From positions 1 through 22,691 of IMG/VR virus record IMGVR_UViG_3300042465_002827: 22,691 bases of DNA. The stretch is one strand, 5' to 3'. The notes under the pieces are model-generated. The model saw only the letters and a list, made by a program, of their open reading frames with translations, was not told the origin of the DNA and did no database searches. Positions 7,876 through 15,103 of the stretch are shown here, piece by piece (position 1 is the first letter of the stretch; every line of letters starts with the position of its first letter). The translations under genes and the position numbers were made by a program. The DNA is from a virus.

Positions 7876-7995
7876 ATGAAAAACAAGTCAAACAAGTTAA
7901 GCCCACTTCACCAAGAGTATTTAGAATATAAAATTTATATGAGTGTGTTTGGGGTAGTAGTATTATTAATGATTATTAACAATTTAATTAAGTAA
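7876..7995 (+). CDS. 39-aa single-span membrane peptide
   Basis: A 39-codon ORF with a polar, basic N-terminus (MKNKSNKLSPLHQEY), then one hydrophobic stretch (about 22-37, MSVFGVVVLLMIINNL) ending in Lys. This predicts a small inner-membrane peptide with one helix. It is the first gene after the strong plus-strand promoter and ends 5 nt before the next ATG, so it is likely translated. Small membrane proteins of prophages often serve in superinfection exclusion or as accessory lysis factors. No specific evidence supports either here. The main doubt is its size. Confidence 0.6.
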   Translation: MKNKSNKLSPLHQEYLEYKIYMSVFGVVVLLMIINNLIK

Positions 7996-8000
7996 ACAAA

Positions 8001-8609
8001 ATGGAAAATTTAAAATTAAACTTTAGTTCAGTAAAAGTAGGAAACTACAGATTCGAAATCTATGAAGAGATAGTAGAATTATCAAGTGGTAACATCAAAA
8101 AGTATTTAGCAAAGAAATTTCTTATGACTCCTAAAGGTAAGTATCAAAAAGAAAAATGTTTGTTCTTTTTTGGTTTCAAAGAAGAGTCAGCAAGAGATGA
8201 AAAAGTAAGTAAGGAGATTGATAATATCACTGCCAATTTAATTACTCTTGAGAATGAGAAGGCTCAAAAAAAAGAGGCTCAAAAAAATCTTGTAAATCCT
8301 TTTAAAGTTGGTTCTTTATTTTATGATTCGTGGGGGTATGACCAAACTAATATTGACTTCTTCCAAGTTGTTGAGGTTAAGCCAAAATCATTAGTATTAA
8401 GAAAGATTAGCCAAATACAAACTGAAAGTGCAGGTTTTATGTGTGAGTACGTGGTTGCTAATCCTGATTCATTTATTGGTGAGCCATTTGTAAGACCTTT
8501 AAAAGTTAGTAGTAATGGTAAATCAGTTGGAGTAAATGCGGAAAGGTCTTCAAGAGGTTTGTTATTTGAATATCACGGACAACCAAAATATCAATCACAC
8601 TACGCATAA
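8001..8609 (+). CDS. Conserved hypothetical protein of accessory cassette
   Basis: A 202-aa protein. The N-terminal half (1-65) is mixed alpha/beta with basic residues (IKKYLAKKFLMTPKGKYQKEK). A charged helix follows (about 75-93, rich in Lys/Glu/Gln), then NPFKVGSLFYDSWGYDQTNIDFFQVVEV near 98-125. That last segment, KVG..FY.SWGY.QTN.DF.QV, resembles a domain I associate with uncharacterised proteins on Bacteroidota mobile elements. Its function is not known to me. There is no signal peptide, membrane helix or catalytic motif. It lies in a four-gene plus-strand operon facing all other genes, so it is more likely accessory than structural. Confidence 0.75.
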   Translation: MENLKLNFSSVKVGNYRFEIYEEIVELSSGNIKKYLAKKFLMTPKGKYQKEKCLFFFGFKEESARDEKVSKEIDNITANLITLENEKAQKKEAQKNLVNPFKVGSLFYDSWGYDQTNIDFFQVVEVKPKSLVLRKISQIQTESAGFMCEYVVANPDSFIGEPFVRPLKVSSNGKSVGVNAERSSRGLLFEYHGQPKYQSHYA

Positions 8610-8610
8610 T

Positions 8611-8772
8611 ATGAGCAGAGGAGGCAAAAGGATTGGTTCAGGCAGGAAGCCTGGACTAATTACAAAAACAATCTCTTTCAGAATTACCGAAGAGTTGTAC
8701 ATAGAAACAAAAAATAAAAATATAATTGATTTAAATAAAAAATTTATACAATGGTTAACAAAGTTAAATTAG
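8611..8772 (+). CDS. Small putative DNA-binding protein, ribbon-helix-helix type
   Basis: A 53-aa basic protein. The N-terminus SRGGKRIGSGRKPG is a short, Arg/Gly-rich, DNA-contacting type of segment found at the start of many phage and transposase proteins. The remainder, KTISFRITEELYIETKNKN then FIQWLTKL, fits a ribbon-helix-helix (CopG/Arc) pattern: one strand and two helices. An ATG exists in the same frame 25 codons upstream at 8536. I prefer 8611 because the family motif starts there and it sits one base after the upstream stop (TAATATG). It could be the autoregulator of the cassette or an antitoxin-like regulator. Both are inference. Confidence 0.65.
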   Translation: MSRGGKRIGSGRKPGLITKTISFRITEELYIETKNKNIIDLNKKFIQWLTKLN

Positions 8773-8816
8773 TTCTCAAGAAAGCAGAAAACAATTTTAA
8801 AATAAATATAATTATA

Positions 8817-8825
8817 TATATTATT
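8817..8825 (+). promoter_or_regulatory. TATATTATT motif upstream of 56-aa gene, plus strand
   Basis: The only plus-strand copy of the motif that I found, 46 nt before the ATG at 8872 of a plus-strand gene. It faces the same way as the gene, as do the five minus-strand copies. The spacing is longer than in the others. Confidence 0.35.
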
Positions 8826-8871
8826 AATAAATAAAAATACATATATTGCTAATCTAATAAACAATTCAAAA

Positions 8872-9042
8872 ATGGATATAATAATAAATAATAAACCAGT
8901 TAGTATAGAACCCTACGAAAGGATTTTAATGGACTTGATTAATGGTAAACCAGCAGTTAATGAAAGTGAAAAAGAATTAGAACTTGAATTAGAGCAAATG
9001 AAAAAAGATGGTTTTACTCCTTACATTCCATCTAACCTTTAG
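8872..9042 (+). CDS. 56-aa acidic helical protein converging on zeta-like gene
   Basis: A 56-codon ORF: MDIIINNKPVSIEPYERIL, then a Glu/Leu-rich helix (about 31-46, ESEKELELELEQMKK) and a short tail ending PYIPSNL. It has no recognised family. It is preceded by an A-rich leader (CAAAAATGG) and lies 99 nt after the ribbon-helix-helix gene. Its last 11 bases overlap the end of the zeta-like kinase gene on the other strand. A small acidic helical protein beside a zeta-type gene could be an antitoxin, but no epsilon-family similarity was seen. Conservation elsewhere would be needed to be sure it is a gene. Confidence 0.5.
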   Translation: MDIIINNKPVSIEPYERILMDLINGKPAVNESEKELELELEQMKKDGFTPYIPSNL

Positions 9043-9946
9043 ACTTATTTAAAAACTTTTTATAAGCATTTGGATTATAAATAGTTTCTTTTCCATTAGA
9101 CTTGCTATATATTAGTTTTGGAGTAGTTCCATTATTATCATATAAATGCAATTCGTTAAATACATTATTTTTAGATAGCTTTGGGAATATATTAGATATT
9201 TCTTTGTGCATCTCTTTAATGTATTTAGGCGGTATATGTCTACCTGTTTGTTCGCCTCTTTTCTTTGCCCTATCTAAAGATGTTTTTACATCTGTAGTAA
9301 CATAATGAGCAATTACATTTTTACCTGCATCTCTTTGTATTTTAACCTTGTCTGCTACACTTTGATAGCTACCATCACCAACCGCATCAATTACAGTATC
9401 AAACTTATTGTTTGCAGCATTTTTAACTATATCTTTTGAAAGTTTAGAACTTTCCTCGTGTACTTTTGCTGCTGCTTGAAAATTTTTAGTCTCAAGCATT
9501 TTATTATATTCAGGTAATTGTGTTTTAATACCATCGGGGTCAACTTTAAGAATGCCACTTGGATATGTAACTAATCCAGATGTTTCTAAAGAACTTTTAC
9601 CAGTTGCTGGTGCGCCTCCTAAAAAATAACTTGTACCTAAATTAGTTGAGCCTTTTGACATTTCCTTACCAACTATTTCTTTTTGAAATGCAACTCTTTC
9701 TTCATTAAAATTACCATCTTTATCTGAATATAATTTTAACGTATCAATTTCTGGACTTGATAACAATTTATCTACATTTGCTTGTGCTTCATTTTGATAT
9801 TTATCACTTATTTCTTGAGGTGATTGATTTCCTATTTTTCCAGTACCGCTCGTTTCGTTATCACTTCCTCCTTCTTTAGTTCTTCCAGAGCCTGGACCGC
9901 CAAACCTAACAAATCTTATTAGTTCTATTGCTTCTTCTCTTTTCAT
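9032..9946 (-). CDS. Zeta-toxin-family kinase with phage head-protein N-terminal motif
   Basis: A 304-aa protein with a P-loop kinase domain. The Walker A motif is GGAPATGKSS (110-119), followed by the acidic KVDPDGIK (134-141), KVHEESSKLS (161-170) and the arginine-rich DRAKKRGEQTGRHIP (225-239). These match the order of motifs in zeta toxins, which phosphorylate UDP-N-acetylglucosamine and block cell-wall synthesis. Residues 16-28 read FGGPGSGRTKEGG, close to a GGPGSG motif that I associate with N-termini of phage head-morphogenesis and packaged proteins. The start codon overlaps the protease stop by one base (TAATG). A virion-carried toxin is an inference. A cytoplasmic toxin or a nucleotide or sugar kinase for phage maturation are alternatives. 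No epsilon antitoxin was recognised next to it. Confidence 0.8.
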   Translation of the reverse strand: MKREEAIELIRFVRFGGPGSGRTKEGGSDNETSGTGKIGNQSPQEISDKYQNEAQANVDKLLSSPEIDTLKLYSDKDGNFNEERVAFQKEIVGKEMSKGSTNLGTSYFLGGAPATGKSSLETSGLVTYPSGILKVDPDGIKTQLPEYNKMLETKNFQAAAKVHEESSKLSKDIVKNAANNKFDTVIDAVGDGSYQSVADKVKIQRDAGKNVIAHYVTTDVKTSLDRAKKRGEQTGRHIPPKYIKEMHKEISNIFPKLSKNNVFNELHLYDNNGTTPKLIYSKSNGKETIYNPNAYKKFLNKSKG

Positions 9947-10527
9947 TAATTATCAATTTGTTTAACTATATCAATCATTTCTTCAATTAGGTCTTTAGGT
10001 TTTTCAGCTATTTTTTCAGTCTTAAATACACCTTCAACAGAGAATCCTTTAAACTCTCCAGTCTTAATGAAATTATTCCAAATATCATCGTTATCTACTT
10101 TATAACTTCCAAACCAACTACCATCAGTTAAGTTAAATCCTTTTGGTGAATTAATATCTCTTGAACTATCAATGATAAAATTTTCAATCATATACACTCC
10201 TTCTAACATCTTATTAGAATCGTGCATCATATTTACCTCTTTGTCCTTTGAGTACTTGAAGAACTTATTGCGTAGGTTGTATATATCTATAGCTGTAAAT
10301 ACTCCGTAATACTCACCGCTTTCATCTCTTCTATAAATTGGAAGGTCTGCAACCATTAATGCTCCACTTATAACTCGTTTTTCTTTGTCAGCTACAAAAT
10401 TTATTTTTGTATTATTAAATGTTTGCCAATTCAATTCAATAGCAGGATTGTCAACCAATGCCATTGCTTCTAATTGTGACTCATCATCTTCACCTACTAC
10501 GAATCTATAAATGGGTAATTTCTCCAT
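9946..10527 (-). CDS. XkdF-like prohead serine protease
   Basis: A 193-aa protein resembling the XkdF type of prohead proteases, which cut scaffold and capsid precursors during head maturation. Seen are the early MALVDNPAI (22-30), RVISGALMVADLPIYRRD (51-68), NMMHDSN (99-105, candidate catalytic His102) and FKGFSVEGVF (159-168, candidate nucleophile Ser163). This His then Ser layout in a herpes-protease-like fold is known for the family. The C-terminus is a short charged helix. It lies between tape measure and zeta-like gene and about 2.3 kb before the scaffold gene in transcription order, rather than directly beside it. A TATATTATT motif lies 4 nt before its ATG. Confidence 0.85.
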   Translation of the reverse strand: MEKLPIYRFVVGEDDESQLEAMALVDNPAIELNWQTFNNTKINFVADKEKRVISGALMVADLPIYRRDESGEYYGVFTAIDIYNLRNKFFKYSKDKEVNMMHDSNKMLEGVYMIENFIIDSSRDINSPKGFNLTDGSWFGSYKVDNDDIWNNFIKTGEFKGFSVEGVFKTEKIAEKPKDLIEEMIDIVKQIDN

Positions 10528-10531
10528 AATG

Positions 10532-10540
10532 AATAATATA
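10532..10540 (-). promoter_or_regulatory. TATATTATT motif upstream of protease gene
   Basis: Exact coding-strand motif 4 nt before the ATG at 10527, preceded by AAATAA as in the copy at 5490. It lies between the tape measure stop and the protease start. Confidence 0.45.
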
Positions 10541-10546
10541 TTTATT

Positions 10547-12289
10547 TTACTTAATTGTTGCTTTACGAATTATGCCTTTAACTTTATTTTGAGTATTAGT
10601 GATGTCGGTTTCAACTACTATTACTTTTCCTGTTGGATTATTTACGTTATTCATATCAAGTGGTTTATTTTGATTCATCATAGTTCCACTAATTGATTGT
10701 GGAATTCTCGGTGCAGTTGGTGCTACTCCTCCACCTCCTCCACCTTGACCTGGCACTTCTACACTTAATATTTTATTTACACTTGCAATACCTGATGCAA
10801 CTGCTACTGCTGCTGCTGCTATACCTAATCCTACACCATATACAGGAATAGCTGCAAATGATTCAAATGCTTTTTGAGCAGATAAGTAAGTTGAAATAGT
10901 TGCTGATGCTACTGCTAACATTTTACCTTCTGCAGTATTTTTTCCAAGTAATTCAGATGCTTGATTTAATACGTTTGCTCCTTCTTGTAATGCTGCTGTT
11001 TTTGCTGCTTGTTTTTCTTTTTCAATAGCAACTTCTGCATCTTTTAATTGTGTTGCAGTTATTATCTGCTCTGCTGCCATTTGTCTATAAGCAGCTAATC
11101 TTTCATCGTATGATAACCTATCATTAGTTGAAATTTCTTTTAAAGAAACTATGTGTTTGTCTAATGCTTTTTTATCGTTCTCTTCTTCTGTTTTATTATC
11201 TAAATCGATTTTTTTAGCAATGTCATCTTGCTCTTTATTTTTAAGTAATTGCTCATCTTTCCTATCTTGATTTCTTTTGTCTATTGCAGCATTTTCTATT
11301 GCATTTTTTTTAGCTAAATTATCTGCTATTAATTTTAGTCTTGCTTTTTCTTTGTTATCAGCATCTGTTTTTACTTTATCTAATTCGTTAACTTTTTCTG
11401 CTATTTTTTCTAAACTAACAATCTCATCATTTTTAGTCTTTAAATTCTTCTCTAATGCATCTACTTCAAATAATGCTGACTTCCCATTATTAAATCTTTC
11501 GTTGCCAGTTTTTATTAATTCTTCATTGTGTAATTTAGCTGCTGCAATTTGTTCTTCTAATACTGCTTTTTCTGCCTTTGCGTTTATTAGACTTGCTCCT
11601 GCTGCATTTGTTTTATTTTGAATAGCAATTATTTCAAGTTCAATAGACTTTACTTTCTCATCAGTTGCTTCTTTTGTTTTCTTTGTTTGTTCCGTGTATT
11701 CTTTTTCCTTTTTTGTTGCCTCCTCATTAGCTGCTGAAGTTTCAAAATACTTTGCTACCAAATATCCTAATGCTACTACTAATGCTCCAATACCAGTTGC
11801 AGCCATTGCTCCTTTTAAAGTAGAAAAAGTAGCTATTGCCGATGCTCTTATTGCGTTAAATGATGCTATTGATGTTAGTTTTAAAACACCAAATGCATCT
11901 TTCATTCCTAACAACCCATTTAGTCCTGTTGCAAGTGCGATTGCACCTTGTGTTTTAGCAATTACTTTGTTCAAGTCTTCACTCTCACTACCCATTAAAG
12001 CCATTGCACCTTGAACTGCTGCAAATCCATTTGCTGCTATGCCAACTGCATCTCCTAATGCTTTAAATTTAGCTTCAGGATTAAATGCATTTACCACATT
12101 TTTTACATCTGATATTTGGTCTTTTAAATCACCTGCTTTTTGTGCTGCTTTTACGAATGCATCACTACCTTCCTCAAGGTTTGATAATTCATTTGTTACT
12201 TGTCGTAATTCTGCTTTTAAACTCTTTACTGATGCTACCGCAGGTTGTGCTTTTACCTCTACCTCTACTACTACTTTTTCTGTTGCCAT
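10547..12289 (-). CDS. Tail tape measure protein
   Basis: A 580-aa protein that would set tail length and enter the cell during DNA injection. The N-terminal 1-130 is helical (VKSLKAELRQVTNELSNLEE). A hydrophobic segment follows at 160-182 (AMAATGIGALVVALGYLVAKYF), then a very long coiled coil from about 185 to 450, rich in Lys/Glu/Asn. The stretch ASATISTYLSAQKAFES (461-477) with a second hydrophobic segment (480-507) is a strong marker of tape measure proteins in Bacteroidota phages. A Gly-rich linker (514-521) precedes the tail end. Taking about 1.5 angstrom per residue, the tail would be near 85 nm. There are no Pro/Asp repeat modules or a lysozyme domain. It is short compared with many siphophage tape measures. 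Confidence 0.88.
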   Translation of the reverse strand: MATEKVVVEVEVKAQPAVASVKSLKAELRQVTNELSNLEEGSDAFVKAAQKAGDLKDQISDVKNVVNAFNPEAKFKALGDAVGIAANGFAAVQGAMALMGSESEDLNKVIAKTQGAIALATGLNGLLGMKDAFGVLKLTSIASFNAIRASAIATFSTLKGAMAATGIGALVVALGYLVAKYFETSAANEEATKKEKEYTEQTKKTKEATDEKVKSIELEIIAIQNKTNAAGASLINAKAEKAVLEEQIAAAKLHNEELIKTGNERFNNGKSALFEVDALEKNLKTKNDEIVSLEKIAEKVNELDKVKTDADNKEKARLKLIADNLAKKNAIENAAIDKRNQDRKDEQLLKNKEQDDIAKKIDLDNKTEEENDKKALDKHIVSLKEISTNDRLSYDERLAAYRQMAAEQIITATQLKDAEVAIEKEKQAAKTAALQEGANVLNQASELLGKNTAEGKMLAVASATISTYLSAQKAFESFAAIPVYGVGLGIAAAAVAVASGIASVNKILSVEVPGQGGGGGGVAPTAPRIPQSISGTMMNQNKPLDMNNVNNPTGKVIVVETDITNTQNKVKGIIRKATIK

Positions 12290-12304
12290 TTCTTTATAAT
12301 ATTA

Positions 12305-15103
12305 TTATGCTATTATTGGGTGTAATCTGTATTCTAATTCTATTAACATTTGACTGTTTCCTGCTGCCCCTAATCCTGCAGGTGCGCTTATTTGTATTGC
12401 TGCATCTTTAAACACTGTATCAGTAACATTGAATCCTCGTTGCATTGTTGCTGTTGTTGCTATTGTTATGCTATTGTCAAACTCACATATTACAGTTCCA
12501 TCACCTGCAAATTTTAAATCTAATTTTCTGCGTGTGTAGCCAGTTGGTGGTGTTGTTGTTCCAAAAAATACTGTTATGTATGCTCTAAATACTTCTATCC
12601 AATATCCACTTTGTGCTGCTAATATTTGAATAGGTGTACTATGTAATGCTTGAAGTTCTGCAACTGTTAAAACACGACTTGCATAATATGGTTGGTGGAT
12701 GTTGTTTATTATTACTTCGCCATCTCTTATGCTCGTGTAATCGTTTGTATTTATTAGTGTTACATTGTTGTTTAGAACTGTGTTATTTTCGCCACCTAAT
12801 ATCGCTACTTTACTTGCGTTTACAAAGTTACCATCTGAATTGACAATCTGTTCGTAGCCTTGTAATGTGTTATCGTTTCCTTGTGCGATTACATCTACAC
12901 CTTTTGGATATTGTGTTCCGTTTCTTGTAGTGTTTTGTGCGTATTGAGAACCTTCACCACCACTGCCACCATTCGTTACCAAGTTATAAGGTACAAACAC
13001 TGGTGCTACTGCAAGTTTTAAGAATGTTAATTTTGCGGGGTCTTCACTATTTGCATCAAAGTCTACTTCATATAGTCTATAAAATTGCTTATCTATAAAA
13101 TAACTATTTCTAAATGATAAATTGTTTATTTCAACTTCATTTAGCTTTACATAAAATTCAACTAATTTAGAATCCTTGTTTGTAATTTCTTCTATTCCTT
13201 TTTTGTGGTATAAATTATAAAGTGTTGATGGACTTTGTGTAGTCGAGAATCCGTTTTTATAATTTATTTTTTTAGGTATATCAAAGTTTATGTCAAAAGT
13301 AGGTGCTAATACATTATCGTAGTGACCAACATAAGCATACGAATCAAAGAAATGTGATGTACCATCAGGGTCAAGATAATGAAAGTAATTTGTACCTATC
13401 ACTGGACTTAAACCACCTGCTACAAGTAATCTTAACTTTGAAGTACTGTCTATTGATTCTCCGTTTGAGTTCTTAAATAATATTTGGCTAAATACTACTT
13501 TAGGATTGTTTTTCGCTGCTCCTAATGGTGTAGGTGCAAATATTACTTCTGTCTTGTAGCTTTCAGTTATAAAATCGTTATCAATTGTTTTCTTAAATGT
13601 TCCGTAAGGATAAGCATATTGGCTCTGATGAATTTCGTTTAACTCATCTTTGTCTTCTTGCATTTGAAAAGTATATTCCTTGAATTTACTTGCTCCTAAT
13701 GGCTTCACTTGAACACCTCTGCTTACATCAATCTTATTGGTTAAGTCTACTGTATCACTCGTAAAATAATCATCACGTGGTTCAATTTTTAATTTCTTAC
13801 TATCAAGTTCATCAACTGAAACATACAAATTAAACATCTTAATAATAGATGCTAAAAAGTCTGCTTGTTTAATATCAGCAGGTAAACAGTTAGCAAGTCT
13901 CATTGTTTGACCTACAATAATATCTGGACTTGGTATTGAGAAAAATGATGAATCAGCAAGTAAAGCATATTGCCAACTTCCAACCATAGAACTATGCATT
14001 GCTACTTTTATTTTTTCGCCTACTGCAAAATATCTTGATTGACTTTGAAAATATTGATTTAAAGTAAATGTACTTGTATTATTTACACCCCAACCACTAT
14101 TATATATTTCTCCATTAATATCACTATCTATTGTAAAATAATTACTAATACCACCTGTTGAAATCTCAACAAAACGAATATTTAATTGGAAACCTATTTC
14201 ATAATAACCTGCTTCAGTAAAAGTAAATTCATAGTTTACATTATCATATCCTGCAGGTGTGCTTTGAATTCCTGTATTGTTAAAATTAAGTACATTAAAT
14301 ATTGTGAATGGTATACTTGGCAATACTGTATACGTACTATCAACTAATCTATCTCCTTTAAAAGTTCTGTCTGTTACTTGTTGTGTTGATAGTAATAATT
14401 TTTCTTGTGTAGCAGGTACTACTAATGTATTAAAGTTTCCACTTGTTAAAAATAGTGATGCATAACGATATCCTGCATCTTTAAATATAGCATCTACAAT
14501 TGTTCTTGCAAATATTTGTGGCTTTTGGTCTGATGTTAAGAAACCTTTTTGGTCGTTGCTAAAACCCTTGTCAATTAATCCGTAATAATATCCTATTGCT
14601 GCTGATGGTGTCCAACTTGTAACCATATTAGCATAATTCCAAGTATGGTTATAAGCACTTAAATCAAGTTCACTTAATTTCTTTTCGCCTAAATCTTGAA
14701 ATAAGTTTGCAAATTTACCAATTATAATTACTTCGTATTCTATTTGGTAGTCATCTATTATATTGATATTCGTTAGTTGTAAGTAACCTTGAATCATTAC
14801 TATTCCGTTTTTATAAAGAATAGCATCTGCTTTTAAATTAGGATTAAAGTCAGGTGCAAAGTTGTAAGTATTTGTGTTACTTACTGACCTTGCCAAATTA
14901 AAAATATTACTAAAAATATCATTGTTGTTATGAGTACCTGGAAGAGTAATTGTTTTAGTAAAATCACTTTTTCTTTCTGCTACATTTTGAATGTCAATTA
15001 TGCTTTTGTTGATTGGTATAGCTACATTGTCGTACAAATCAAGTTCATACTCAACTATGTTCGCACCTGCAACTTGATTTATTATTAATCTGTTTTGATT
15101 CAT
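12305..15103 (-). CDS. Large tail protein, tail tip with adhesin-like C-terminus
   Basis: A 932-aa protein starting MNQNRLIINQ. The first about 700 residues are beta-rich with aromatic strands (SDFTKTITLPGTHNNNDIF near 46-64, YEFTFTEAGYYEIGF near 291-305, LKIEPRDDYF near 438-447). This is a type I associate with distal tail or baseplate-hub proteins next to tape measure genes in Bacteroidota phages. Residues about 710-800 contain Gly-Asn/Asp repeats (AQGNDNTLQG, ILGGENNTVLNNN), reminiscent of left-handed helical trimer stalks in phage fibres and YadA-type adhesins. The last 130 residues form a compact beta domain. The C-terminal part may bind the host. The start overlaps the preceding stop by one base (TAATG). 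Confidence 0.7.
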   Translation of the reverse strand: MNQNRLIINQVAGANIVEYELDLYDNVAIPINKSIIDIQNVAERKSDFTKTITLPGTHNNNDIFSNIFNLARSVSNTNTYNFAPDFNPNLKADAILYKNGIVMIQGYLQLTNINIIDDYQIEYEVIIIGKFANLFQDLGEKKLSELDLSAYNHTWNYANMVTSWTPSAAIGYYYGLIDKGFSNDQKGFLTSDQKPQIFARTIVDAIFKDAGYRYASLFLTSGNFNTLVVPATQEKLLLSTQQVTDRTFKGDRLVDSTYTVLPSIPFTIFNVLNFNNTGIQSTPAGYDNVNYEFTFTEAGYYEIGFQLNIRFVEISTGGISNYFTIDSDINGEIYNSGWGVNNTSTFTLNQYFQSQSRYFAVGEKIKVAMHSSMVGSWQYALLADSSFFSIPSPDIIVGQTMRLANCLPADIKQADFLASIIKMFNLYVSVDELDSKKLKIEPRDDYFTSDTVDLTNKIDVSRGVQVKPLGASKFKEYTFQMQEDKDELNEIHQSQYAYPYGTFKKTIDNDFITESYKTEVIFAPTPLGAAKNNPKVVFSQILFKNSNGESIDSTSKLRLLVAGGLSPVIGTNYFHYLDPDGTSHFFDSYAYVGHYDNVLAPTFDINFDIPKKINYKNGFSTTQSPSTLYNLYHKKGIEEITNKDSKLVEFYVKLNEVEINNLSFRNSYFIDKQFYRLYEVDFDANSEDPAKLTFLKLAVAPVFVPYNLVTNGGSGGEGSQYAQNTTRNGTQYPKGVDVIAQGNDNTLQGYEQIVNSDGNFVNASKVAILGGENNTVLNNNVTLINTNDYTSIRDGEVIINNIHQPYYASRVLTVAELQALHSTPIQILAAQSGYWIEVFRAYITVFFGTTTPPTGYTRRKLDLKFAGDGTVICEFDNSITIATTATMQRGFNVTDTVFKDAAIQISAPAGLGAAGNSQMLIELEYRLHPIIA

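Noticed and set aside
8536-8610. A longer N-terminus for the ribbon-helix-helix gene from the ATG at 8536
   Set aside because: The extra 25 residues overlap the 202-aa gene and lie before the typical RGGKR start; the ATG at 8611 is coupled to the upstream stop.
8773-8871. A terminator after the ribbon-helix-helix gene
   Set aside because: The gap is almost all A and T, with no GC-containing hairpin followed by a T tract, so the 56-aa gene may share the cassette transcript.
11277-12411. Long plus-strand ORFs opposite the tape measure and tail-tip genes
   Set aside because: They are Ser/Ala/Leu-rich mirror images of coiled-coil coding DNA on the other strand and have no family pattern or promoter.
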